Origin: Gammaproteobacteria bacterium
GTDB lineage: Bacteria > Pseudomonadota > Gammaproteobacteria > Pseudomonadales > Azotimanducaceae
Length of the DNA stretch: 6,059 nt
Direction of reading: 5' to 3'
NCBI GenBank assembly: GCA_002725095.1
Contig: PBQQ01000037.1
Span: 1 to 6,059, forward strand
The number at the start of each line of letters is the position of its first letter. Within the stretch, counting starts at the first letter, position 1. The position numbers and the translations under genes were made by a program. A model generated the notes under the pieces. The model was given only the letters and a program-made list of their open reading frames with translations, had not been told where the DNA came from and made no database searches. Below are positions 1 through 5,327 of this stretch, piece by piece.

Positions 1-153
1 AAGCAACCTAATGGTGAGTTCGCCTATTACCAGTACCGCTTGACGTTGCATGACGGCGCGGAGGATCTCTTAAACAGCGCTCTCGGAACTTCGTTCTTCA
101 CTCCCGGAATGAGACTAGGTACCCTCCTCCTCGACGTGGACGCAGGCTCCTGA
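1..153 (+). CDS. C-terminal end of an unidentified protein (partial, start outside window)
   Basis: Frame 1 is open from the first base to TGA at 151-153 and gives the last 50 residues of a protein. The other two forward frames close within the first 45 bases. The peptide has a plausible folded-protein composition, with an aromatic stretch (EFAYYQYRLTL) followed by a hydrophobic C-terminal strand (LGTLLLDVDAGS). I do not recognise the family and assign no function. The next gene on the same strand starts about 195 bases later, beyond a hairpin, so the two are probably not one operon. If the tRNA-fragment reading is right, this gene belongs to the leftmost cargo unit. Confidence 0.5.
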   Translation, partial: KQPNGEFAYYQYRLTLHDGAEDLLNSALGTSFFTPGMRLGTLLLDVDAGS

Positions 154-161
154 ATCACACT

Positions 162-210
162 GGGTCCGAAAAGTTTCAGTCGAGGTTTCGTTGACTCCGT
201 ATCCGGACCC
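162..210 (+). terminator. Long-loop hairpin after the partial gene, candidate terminator
   Basis: A perfect 7-base inverted repeat, GGGTCCG (162-168) and CGGACCC (204-210), begins nine bases after the stop codon of the partial gene. The loop is 35 bases and there is no T-tract, so intrinsic termination is uncertain. The rest of the gap to 347 shows no gene. TTGACT hexamers at 191-196 and 223-228 resemble -35 boxes, but I find no convincing partner -10 for either. Confidence 0.25.
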
Positions 211-347
211 CCGCGACATCTCTTGACTACGGGTACAGTGAGAATCTCTCGGGTTTGTGAAAGGCAGCGTCCGTAAGAGATCCCGGTCCACTTCGAACGT
301 GTTGCGAGTATGTGCTTTCTTATTGCGTAAGCGATTGTGTTAATTTA

Positions 348-1370
348 ATGAGTGTGACGCGCTCCATTAGAAGAATTAGCGGAGTGCTTGCTGCGGCTGC
401 ACTTTTTGCAGCCGGTGCTGCGGTCGGTCCGGTGTCAGCCCAAACGATCAACGGGTGTGTCCTCAAACCCAAAACCAAATGCGTAGGCGCCAACCTAAAA
501 GGCGTCAATCTGAAAAGCGCGAATCTGTCTGGCACGATTCTTACTCGTGCAAGCCTTAACCGCGCAAATCTGAAAAAAATTAACTTTAAGGAAGCAAAAC
601 TAATCCGCGCGAATATGACCCGCGTGAACCTGACCAAAGCGGACCTCACAGGAGCGAATCTGGAGCGCGCGAACCTAACAAATTCGAACCTCACCAAAGT
701 AAACCTTTCTGGAGCAAACCTTCACAGCGTGGAAATGCAATGGGATGTTTTGACAGGTGCGAATTTGAGGAAAGCAAATCTGAAAAACGCTAATCTGAGC
801 AATGCGAACCTGCGTAACGCTGACTTAAGCGGAGCAAATCTGTCCGGAGCCAACTTGCATGGTGTCTCTTCGGGAGGGATAACAGGCTCTCCTAGATTGC
901 CTTCAGGATGGAATCTAATTCGCGGGTACCTCGTAGGCCCTGACGCGGACCTGACTGGCGCAGACCTAACCAACTTGGACCTGACCAACTTGGACCTGAC
1001 AGGCGTAGATCTATGGCGCACAAACCTTGATGGCGCAGACTTGACCGGGTCAAACTTGACTAATGTTTCATCGGGACCTGCACCTGGGGTCAAGGGTGTA
1101 CCGACATTACCTTCGGAATGGAAACTAATCGGTGGCTTCCTGTTCGGTCCGGGTACGAATCTAATCGGGGAGATCCTGCCCAAGGGATTGGACTTAAGTG
1201 GCGTGAACTTGATTGACGCATACCTAGTCAGCACGGTTATGGATGGCGCGAATTTGACTGACGCGAACTTGACCGGCGCAGACTTGACTGATGCGTACCT
1301 GACCGGCGTTACGTGGTCGAACACGACCTGTCCGGATGGGACAGTCACGAACACGGGTTGCCCTCAATAA
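348..1370 (+). CDS. Secreted pentapeptide-repeat protein
   Basis: Encodes 340 aa from ATG 348. An in-frame GTG at 312 would add 12 residues, but it would put a poor leader ahead of a good Sec signal peptide: residues 1-32 have a basic start (RSIRR), an Ala-rich core and a VSAQ cleavage region. Block 1 (46-170) is 25 uninterrupted A(N/D)LXX pentapeptides, which in this family form a right-handed quadrilateral beta helix. Two shorter blocks follow (about 199-240 and 266-320), each introduced by a linker with the pattern SSG, then P.LPS.W.LI.G.L.GP. Cysteines occur only as C37/C45 before the solenoid and C328/C338 after it, suggesting disulfide caps on an exported protein. Block 1 is basic (about 17 K/R against 6 D/E); blocks 2-3 are acidic (about 16 D/E against 5 K/R). 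No enzymatic motif is visible, and pentapeptide proteins are usually scaffolds or binding surfaces. I see no clear Shine-Dalgarno. Function unknown. Confidence 0.92.
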   Translation: MSVTRSIRRISGVLAAAALFAAGAAVGPVSAQTINGCVLKPKTKCVGANLKGVNLKSANLSGTILTRASLNRANLKKINFKEAKLIRANMTRVNLTKADLTGANLERANLTNSNLTKVNLSGANLHSVEMQWDVLTGANLRKANLKNANLSNANLRNADLSGANLSGANLHGVSSGGITGSPRLPSGWNLIRGYLVGPDADLTGADLTNLDLTNLDLTGVDLWRTNLDGADLTGSNLTNVSSGPAPGVKGVPTLPSEWKLIGGFLFGPGTNLIGEILPKGLDLSGVNLIDAYLVSTVMDGANLTDANLTGADLTDAYLTGVTWSNTTCPDGTVTNTGCPQ

Positions 1371-1373
1371 CAG

Positions 1374-1437
1374 CGAAAGGAAACCATCTTTCGTTCTCAC
1401 ACGCACGAGATGCTTTTCAATTGACCGCGTGCGGTGA
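1374..1437 (+). terminator. Paired hairpins after the pentapeptide gene, candidate terminator
   Basis: Just after the stop codon, CGAAAG (1374-1379) pairs with CTTTCG (1388-1393) around an 8-base loop. A second, stronger stem follows: TCAC (1397-1400) plus CGCACG (1402-1407) pairs with CGTGCG (1428-1433) plus GTGA (1434-1437), leaving one bulged A and a 20-base loop. There is no long T-run. The position fits transcript end or 3' protection of the pentapeptide mRNA. The rest of 1438-1500 shows no gene. Confidence 0.3.
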
Positions 1438-1501
1438 TGGCGATCTGGGAGGCCGTCATATCTATTTGGGTGGGGCGGGTGACTAGTAACCCCGGGTCAA
1501 G

Positions 1502-1555
1502 TGCGAACACTTTGCGAACATTTTTCGTCCAGCACAGTGCAACATGGTGCAACGT
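1502..1555 (+). repeat. Two pairs of helically phased direct repeats, candidate recombinase arm sites
   Basis: TGCGAACA occurs at 1502-1509 and again at 1513-1520, an 11-base period. TGCAACAT (1538-1545) and TGCAACGT (1548-1555) follow with a 10-base period. All four share the pattern TGC(g/a)AAC. One-turn spacing is characteristic of cooperative binding on one face of the helix. The block ends 45 bases before the tRNA-Thr fragment at 1601, which is where arm-type sites for a tyrosine integrase or sites for its directionality factor would sit. A transcription-factor operator is the alternative. No equivalent block was seen next to the other two fragments. Confidence 0.4.
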
Positions 1556-1600
1556 GAGGTGACCAGATAGGACGGTATTTAGGTGTCTTCTTCTTCCTCA

Positions 1601-1660
1601 GGGGGTTGAGCAACGCACTCGTAATGCGTAGGTCCGGGGTTCAAATCCCCGAGGCGGCTC
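1601..1660 (+). repeat. tRNA-Thr(CGU) 3' fragment, copy 1, candidate attachment site
   Basis: The fragment contains the anticodon stem ACGCA/TGCGT around loop CTCGTAA (anticodon CGT at 1620-1622), a perfect T arm (CGGGG 1635-1639, TTCAAAT loop, CCCCG 1647-1651) and the 3' acceptor strand AGGCGGC (1652-1658) with T at 1659. A partial D arm is seen from about 1597. The 5' acceptor strand should read GCCGCCT, but the sequence there is a TTC-rich run, so it cannot fold into a tRNA. CCA is not encoded. Over 60 bases it differs from copy 2 at only two positions. Such 3' tRNA ends are classic att scars of integrative elements. This is the most complete of the three copies, which suggests the most recent insertion. 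Confidence 0.85.
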
Positions 1661-1790
1661 GGTGATTTTTGGCTGCCCTTTTCGTTTTGGGGAAAATTTC
1701 GACTCGATTGCTGCCTTGGCGACGGCATCTAGCCGTGCAGCGTGGTCACGTGGATGCGTAACGGGATGCCGATTTAACTTAACCGCTCTC

Positions 1791-2798
1791 CTAGCGAGGT
1801 GGTCTCGGGCCACCGGGTGGTCTCGGGCCACCGGGTGGTCTCGGGCCACCACCGCCCCCGCCTGCGCCGCCTGACTTCACGAACGACGTTGAGATTTCCG
1901 CTACAAAGGCACGCGGGATGACGGGATAATCGCGAGTCAGGATGTAGCAATACGTGCCGTTTGGGAATTCAGGTGTCTTTTGAAACCGGCCGTTTGCGCT
2001 GTACAGATCCCCTGCCCCCTTTATGTATTCATAATCTTCGTTGTACTTTCCATCGAAGGGGCCGCCGGGTCCATCTGGCCGGGTACCAGACCGTAATCTG
2101 TAAGAAGACTTAAGCCGCTTGAGACCACTCCCGCGATTGCGGGATTTCTTATACCCGCGGTCGAGGTATATCGGAAACCCATCGCCGGCCCATCCAATAA
2201 GCGGGGAGTGTCCCTTTCTTGAGATGGTGTCTACGAGACCGTCGGGTATTCCGTGGTAGTGATAGGCACCAGTCGGTTGAACGTGGGCGTCATTCTCATC
2301 GAGACCAAGATCAACGAGAGGGCTCAGCGCGTTCTCGCTCCAGCCGGAGTTGGGATTATCGTTATACCACTCGGCAGCAAGCGGATCAAAGAGAACACCG
2401 TTTACCGCGATCCCAAAAGGTTGCGGAATTGACAAAGAAACGAACTCTCCATTTTTAGTTGGACTTGTTGGGAAGGAGTAGTCATAATCTTGAGCCGATA
2501 TTGTGTTGGGGTTGTCGGAGTTCGGGAACTGTCCGGTGCTGTGATTCGGAAGCCCGTTCGCGCGAATCCGGCGAACTCCGTTGCCCACGGTGACCTGTAC
2601 GGAGCACCCAGTCGCAGGGTCCTCAAATTCGTAACTTCCTGTGACGTCGGCGACAAAGGTTTCCGCTGCATACGAAGGAGAAGCGCGTAACACCAGACCC
2701 GTCGTCCCCGTGGCTGTGACAGCCAAGGTGGATCCGAGGCCACCCAGCAAAAACCCCCGACGGGAGACTGGAAATGAATTTATGTCCTCTGTCACCAT
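1791..2798 (-). CDS. Tat-exported YHYH-domain protein with Pro/Gly-rich tail
   Basis: Encodes 335 aa starting at ATG 2798 (minus). Residues 1-45 form a twin-arginine signal with the motif SRRGFLLGG (12-20), a hydrophobic stretch and a likely cleavage near SYAA (42-45), indicating folded export by Tat. The mature part carries the YHYH domain signature HVQPTGAYHYHGIPDG (172-187), followed by GWAGDGFPIY (202-211) and RPDGPGGPFDG (240-250). YHYH proteins are widespread but have no settled function; the clustered histidines suggest metal or redox-cofactor binding, which would suit Tat export. C65 and C284 could form a disulfide. The C-terminal 25 residues are a glycine run followed by three GGPRPP-type repeats, encoded by a perfect 18-base tandem repeat and ending in PPR, probably an extended or surface-exposed tail. 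A leaderless promoter precedes the gene. It converges with the pentapeptide gene across the tRNA fragment. Confidence 0.9.
   Translation of the reverse strand: MVTEDINSFPVSRRGFLLGGLGSTLAVTATGTTGLVLRASPSYAAETFVADVTGSYEFEDPATGCSVQVTVGNGVRRIRANGLPNHSTGQFPNSDNPNTISAQDYDYSFPTSPTKNGEFVSLSIPQPFGIAVNGVLFDPLAAEWYNDNPNSGWSENALSPLVDLGLDENDAHVQPTGAYHYHGIPDGLVDTISRKGHSPLIGWAGDGFPIYLDRGYKKSRNRGSGLKRLKSSYRLRSGTRPDGPGGPFDGKYNEDYEYIKGAGDLYSANGRFQKTPEFPNGTYCYILTRDYPVIPRAFVAEISTSFVKSGGAGGGGGGPRPPGGPRPPGGPRPPR
1797..1850 (-). repeat. Three-copy 18-bp tandem repeat encoding the PRPPGG tail
   Basis: Three adjacent 18-base units at 1797-1814, 1815-1832 and 1833-1850 differ only at the first base of the leftmost unit (A instead of G). 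They encode the Pro/Gly/Arg-rich end of the YHYH protein. The near-perfect identity at DNA level suggests recent slippage, so the copy number may vary between strains. The unit is internally self-complementary (GGTGG and CCACC), so the array can also form hairpins at the 3' end of the mRNA. Confidence 0.85.
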
Positions 2799-2804
2799 GG
2801 GCGG

Positions 2805-2835
2805 AGTCTATGTCTGATGAGGCCCATTTTGTTAA
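2805..2835 (-). promoter_or_regulatory. Candidate leaderless promoter of the YHYH gene
   Basis: On the minus strand a TAGACT box (2805-2810) fits the actinobacterial -10 pattern TANNNT and ends six bases before the ATG at 2798. Transcription would start at or next to the start codon. TTAACA (2830-2835) is one base from the -35 consensus, with a long 19-base spacer. No Shine-Dalgarno is present, which fits a leaderless mRNA. Confidence 0.45.
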
Positions 2836-2865
2836 AAATGATGATCTGCTTGGAAAGGAATCCCC

Positions 2866-3039
2866 GTGATTGATCTTCTGGATGAAATTCGCGCTGGGAA
2901 GATCCGGGCCGGTGATGGCGGCATGGGCACCATGCTCCAGTCAGCAGGGCTTGACGATGGCGGAGCGCCCGTCCTGCGAAGCGTCGTACTTCAGCTCCAG
3001 AGGTGTTGGCCGCTATCCCATTTGGCAATTTCGACGTAG
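2866..3039 (+). pseudogene. metH: 5' stub of a metH/homocysteine S-methyltransferase-like gene
   Basis: GTG 2866 is preceded by an AGGA Shine-Dalgarno (2856-2859, six-base spacing). The reading frame gives a clear N-terminus of the cobalamin-dependent methionine synthase/homocysteine S-methyltransferase family: LLDEIRAGKIRAGDGGMGTM continuing to LQSAGLDDGGAP, where DG(G/A)MGT is the family's signature near the N-terminus. In intact members the segment continues with a Glu-Leu-Trp-Asn type sequence. Here similarity stops after Pro35 (base 2970), the frame drifts into unrelated residues and ends at TAG 3037-3039, giving 57 codons against hundreds in the family. The zinc-binding cysteines of the catalytic barrel are absent, so it cannot be functional. 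It appears to be a captured or truncated 5' end left by recombination. The exact subfamily (metH or a stand-alone methyltransferase) cannot be decided from 35 residues. Confidence 0.7.
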
Positions 3040-3159
3040 TCGCACTCCTTGGCTACTTGCGGGGCCCATCTGGGGAACATTCTTGATGACACAACTGGAA
3101 TCTAGGAGTCTGGACGTGAGCCTTCTTGCTCCCGAGTTCCCTCGTAAGACTCCTCCTTT
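3040..3159. other. Gap between metH stub and second tRNA fragment
   Basis: No gene is supported here. A different forward frame, open from 2955 to TGA at 3084-3086, ends with a protein-like stretch (APEVLAAIPFGNFDVVALLG, then YLRGPSGEHS). It could be the tail of another broken gene fused near the metH breakpoint, or chance. The sequence left of the tRNA fragment (3145-3159) is weakly similar in its pyrimidine-rich character to the bases left of copy 1. Confidence 0.3.
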
Positions 3160-3219
3160 GGGGGTAGAGCAACGCACTCGTAATGCGTAGGTCCGGGGTT
3201 CAAATCCCCGATGCGGCTC
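3160..3219 (+). repeat. tRNA-Thr(CGU) 3' fragment, copy 2, candidate attachment site
   Basis: It has the same extent as copy 1: the 3' side of the D arm (GGTAGAGC), the anticodon arm with CGT at 3179-3181, a perfect T arm and the 3' acceptor strand ATGCGGC (3211-3217). Two substitutions separate it from copy 1: A for T in the D-arm region, and T for G at the second acceptor base. The latter would require a partner tRNA 5' end of GCCGCAT. That 5' strand is missing upstream, where CTCCTCCTTT precedes the match. It is therefore a scar and not a working tRNA, and it closes cargo unit 2 on the right. Confidence 0.85.
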
Positions 3220-3509
3220 TGAGGATTGGGATCTTTGTGCCTTTGTCGGTGGTCCTAAGGGCGAGTGCTGGGCTACCCTCAGGCGCGTGCGATAGCGCGC
3301 GTCGGCGCAATGCGTCCCGCAGACCCGAGCACCTGCCATCCATTGCTGGGCCCTTCGGATTGGATGGTCGGAAAGCACGGCTGAGTGCCAGTTGCCAAAG
3401 CCATCGAGAAATGTTCCGCTGGAATGCGGCTGCAGCATCCTGAACACACTGCTTCGTGTCCGGGAGAATCAGTTTGCACTGTTGATGGACCTACGACACG
3501 CTGCTGCCT
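3220..3509. other. Gene-free gap with inverted repeats
   Basis: No gene is supported. The clearest structure is CCATCCA (3336-3342) paired with TGGATGG (3361-3367); it can be extended outward through a G-T pair and a mismatch to CC (3332-3333) with GG. The loop is 18 bases. A second imperfect stem, CCTAAGGG (3254-3261) with CCCTCAGG (3276-3283), lies nearer the tRNA fragment. Neither is followed by a T-run. They could terminate the PhyH transcript, which ends at 3510 on the minus strand, or be structural parts of the element end. Confidence 0.35.
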
Positions 3510-4691
3510 TCATAGAGATGCCAACGAGTTAGCAAGTCGATTTGGCGGCCACTCTTCGGATAGGGCCATGGTCACTAGGTCGGCTTGTGCTGGGGGTGGC
3601 TCATTGCCGCTGGGTGGGTGTGAGTCGAGATCGCTGGGGAAGGCGTAACCCTCTGCGCTTGCGGCGATTGCGTTTCGCAGGTCAACCTCTGAGGCACCGG
3701 AGGCCTTCCACTTCAACAGTGATGGGTAGATCGCCCGGATCATTCGAGCCCTGTCGATCGATTCCATCGCCCGACCGAACGCGCTGGAAATTTGGAGCAG
3801 GTTGCCTAAACGGCGGACGTCGTCTGAGACGTTCTCACCCGCGCCGTGGAACAACGCGGGATTAAAGAAGATTGCATCCCCTCGACCAAGCGGCACCTGG
3901 ACTGTTCGGTCGTTTGAGTACTGCTGAAACTCGGGCAGGTGACTAGCTATGTAACCGGGGCCGTACTTCTGGGAGTTCGGAATCAAAAAAGTTGGCCCGG
4001 TTTCCATCGGCATGTCAACGTGAGCAACAGCTCCCTGCAAAGTCAACATCGCAGACATCCGGTGAATGTGGCGCGGAAATCCTTGCGCAGATTCCATTGT
4101 CTGGAAACCCAGGTGAAAGTCGCGGTGGGGACTTTGCGCCTTGCCGCCGGGGTTCACCTGATTGAGTTGCGACGTGACTTGATAGCGCGGCCCTAGCCAT
4201 GCTTCGCTTATCAAAGCAAGCATGTCGTTCGCGTAGTAGCGAATGAATGCATCCGGATCTGCGACCGCAAACTTCTCGAGCGCATTCCAGACTCGATCGT
4301 TGGCTCCCGGAGCCGCGAAATGGTCACCGGCCGCCGTTCCGGATAACTTCTCAGCCTCAATAATGCCGCGAAAAACATCCGTTGCCGCATCGAGAACATT
4401 GTCCTCGTCGAAAGCTCCGGAAAGAACGAGAACCCCTGGGCCCTCATCCAGCACGCGTACGAATTCCGCTTGGACTTCTCGTCGTCCCGTCGCCTCATCG
4501 AGGAGAGATCGCAGCGAATTACTGTCGTAAATAACGACCCCCTGATCAATCCTGTCGACCAACGGGAAGTCATCTAGATCAACCGGCTGCTCCACAACTG
4601 CCGCAAAATCATCGACCCGGCAATCCCCGAGTGAGTAGTACGCCGGGGCGCGGGTCTGGCTTCTCTTGCTCAATGTTGTCAACTCCATCAT
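3510..4691 (-). CDS. Phytanoyl-CoA dioxygenase (PhyH) family protein
   Basis: Encodes 393 aa from ATG 4691; a second ATG follows directly at 4688 and a TTG at 4772 would add 27 residues. I prefer 4691 because the extra N-terminus looks untypical, but no ribosome binding site decides it. The PhyH family are Fe(II)/2-oxoglutarate oxygenases that hydroxylate small molecules or acyl-thioesters in the cytoplasm. The iron triad is visible as H189 and D191 in SPHRDFHLG and the distal H282 in FHGAGEN; R293 or R294 (VRRLGN) would bind 2-oxoglutarate. MPMETGPTFLIPNSQK (227-242) is the usual strand before the distal His. The region before residue 120 and the Pro-rich tail are less conserved. The substrate cannot be told: PhyH members act on very varied substrates. 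It lies downstream of the thioesterase on the same strand, separated by a hairpin, so cotranscription is possible but not certain. Catalytic residues are complete, so it is probably active. Confidence 0.88.
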   Translation of the reverse strand: MMELTTLSKRSQTRAPAYYSLGDCRVDDFAAVVEQPVDLDDFPLVDRIDQGVVIYDSNSLRSLLDEATGRREVQAEFVRVLDEGPGVLVLSGAFDEDNVLDAATDVFRGIIEAEKLSGTAAGDHFAAPGANDRVWNALEKFAVADPDAFIRYYANDMLALISEAWLGPRYQVTSQLNQVNPGGKAQSPHRDFHLGFQTMESAQGFPRHIHRMSAMLTLQGAVAHVDMPMETGPTFLIPNSQKYGPGYIASHLPEFQQYSNDRTVQVPLGRGDAIFFNPALFHGAGENVSDDVRRLGNLLQISSAFGRAMESIDRARMIRAIYPSLLKWKASGASEVDLRNAIAASAEGYAFPSDLDSHPPSGNEPPPAQADLVTMALSEEWPPNRLANSLASL

Positions 4692-4819
4692 GAGTGTGGC
4701 GGTGGCCCCGTGAAACCTCGCCTTGCCACACTGAATCGTCGTCGGTCTTCCGGGTATTGCAGGTATAGGCAACTACGTGCACGGTCTGTCTCTAACTCTC
4801 GCGCTTTCCCCTTTCCACA

Positions 4820-4841
4820 ACTGTCGGTGGGACACCACAGT
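4820..4841 (-). terminator. Strong hairpin between thioesterase and PhyH genes
   Basis: ACTGT (4820-4824) and GGTG (4826-4829) pair with CACC (4833-4836) and ACAGT (4837-4841), giving nine pairs with one bulged C and a three-base loop. It sits 18 bases after the thioesterase stop codon on the minus strand. It lacks a T-tract, so it may be a weak terminator, attenuator or mRNA-end stabiliser that uncouples the downstream PhyH gene. A TATACC box at 4762-4767 (minus) is a weak candidate -10 for PhyH. Confidence 0.4.
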
Positions 4842-4858
4842 GCCAATCAGAAAAGAAA

Positions 4859-5311
4859 CTACGGAGTCACAGGCTTCAATGTCCACGTCACGGTCATGTG
4901 TCCGGTGTCGCGTCCGTCAGACGTAAACTCAATATGAATTTTAAATTCAGGCCGCTCTGCCTCATCAAGACTCCTCAATATGTCCCTTCGCGTTGCCAAC
5001 ATCCTCGCTTCAGCGATTACTGCCCCCATGGCGACTGCACGGTAATGAATCTCAGCGGATACTGCGAGAGGAATCACTGACTCGAGTCGATCAGCAAAAT
5101 TTGCTAGCACCAGAGCCCCCGAAGCAGACTCTCCCAGAGTGAACATCGCGCCTGCGTGTGGACCGCCGAGGTGATTGCGGAAGGCTGGCTGATCCGGCAG
5201 TTTCATGGTCGCACTGTCGGACGTTAGATCTATGAACTCTAAATTTAGAGTCCCCACCATCGGCACCATGGATGGCAGCGCCTCTTTGATTCCTTGCAAA
5301 TCCATGGCCAT
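4859..5311 (-). CDS. DUF4442-type hotdog thioesterase-like protein
   Basis: Encodes 150 aa, the usual size for a single hotdog domain of the PaaI/DUF4442 group. The characteristic segment is FRNHLGGPHAGAMFTLGESA (44-63): the conserved N46-H47 and the GGPHAGA turn lead into the central helix of the hotdog fold, with E61 in the position of the usual acidic residue. VSAEIHYRAVAMGAVIAEA (84-102) and the final strands HMTVTWTLKP (138-147) complete the sheet. Family members hydrolyse acyl-CoA or related thioesters in the cytoplasm, usually as dimers or tetramers; this protein's substrate is unknown. ATG 5311 is chosen because it lies six bases from a TANNNT box; ATG 5305 is an alternative. Position just upstream of a PhyH dioxygenase suggests, by inference only, shared handling of an acyl thioester. 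Confidence 0.85.
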   Translation of the reverse strand: MAMDLQGIKEALPSMVPMVGTLNLEFIDLTSDSATMKLPDQPAFRNHLGGPHAGAMFTLGESASGALVLANFADRLESVIPLAVSAEIHYRAVAMGAVIAEARMLATRRDILRSLDEAERPEFKIHIEFTSDGRDTGHMTVTWTLKPVTP

Positions 5312-5317
5312 GCTCGC

Positions 5318-5323
5318 AGCCTA
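5318..5323 (-). promoter_or_regulatory. Candidate leaderless -10 box of the thioesterase gene
   Basis: TAGGCT on the minus strand fits TANNNT and ends six bases before ATG 5311, the same spacing as for the YHYH gene. I see no good -35 at the expected distance, and there is no Shine-Dalgarno, so a leaderless transcript is the simplest reading. Confidence 0.35.
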
Positions 5324-5327
5324 CGGT

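Larger units (their letters stand above)
1661..3219 (+). mobile_element. Candidate tRNA-bounded cargo unit 2 (YHYH protein plus metH stub)
   Basis: This segment lies between the end of tRNA-Thr fragment copy 1 and the end of copy 2 and is about 1.56 kb. It contains one intact gene, the Tat-exported YHYH protein on the minus strand, and a broken metH-like 5' end on the plus strand. No integrase, transposase or inverted terminal repeat is visible, so mobilisation would need a recombinase supplied from elsewhere. When elements insert at a tRNA 3' end, each is closed on its downstream side by the duplicated fragment, so this unit is assigned to the fragment at 3160-3219. The unit is an inference from repeat geometry; recombination-driven tRNA duplication remains possible. 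Confidence 0.5.

Noticed and set aside
320..1354. Minus-strand ORFs opposite the pentapeptide gene
   Set aside because: These are shadows of the repetitive coding sequence; their Arg/Phe/Ala-rich periodic composition mirrors the pentapeptide codons.
1601..1660. Functional tRNA-Thr gene
   Set aside because: The 5' acceptor strand and the 5' half of the D arm do not match a tRNA, so the seven-pair acceptor stem cannot form. The same holds for the copies at 3160 and 5742.
1598..1852. Minus-strand ORF with a GFEPRTYALRVRCSTP ending
   Set aside because: This peptide is the antisense translation of the tRNA-Thr fragment. The same peptide recurs opposite copy 2, and it is a known kind of false annotation over tRNA genes.
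2870..3190. Plus-strand 106-aa ORF
   Set aside because: Its frame is offset from the metH-like start that has a proper ribosome binding site, it runs into the tRNA fragment and it matches no family.
3013..3447. Minus-strand 144-aa ORF across tRNA fragment 2
   Set aside because: It reads through the tRNA fragment and shows the same antisense tRNA peptide; no recognisable domain.
3359..3532. Plus-strand open frame ending at TAG 3530-3532
   Set aside because: No start with a ribosome binding site and no recognisable motif, and its end overlaps the 3' end of the well-supported PhyH gene on the other strand.
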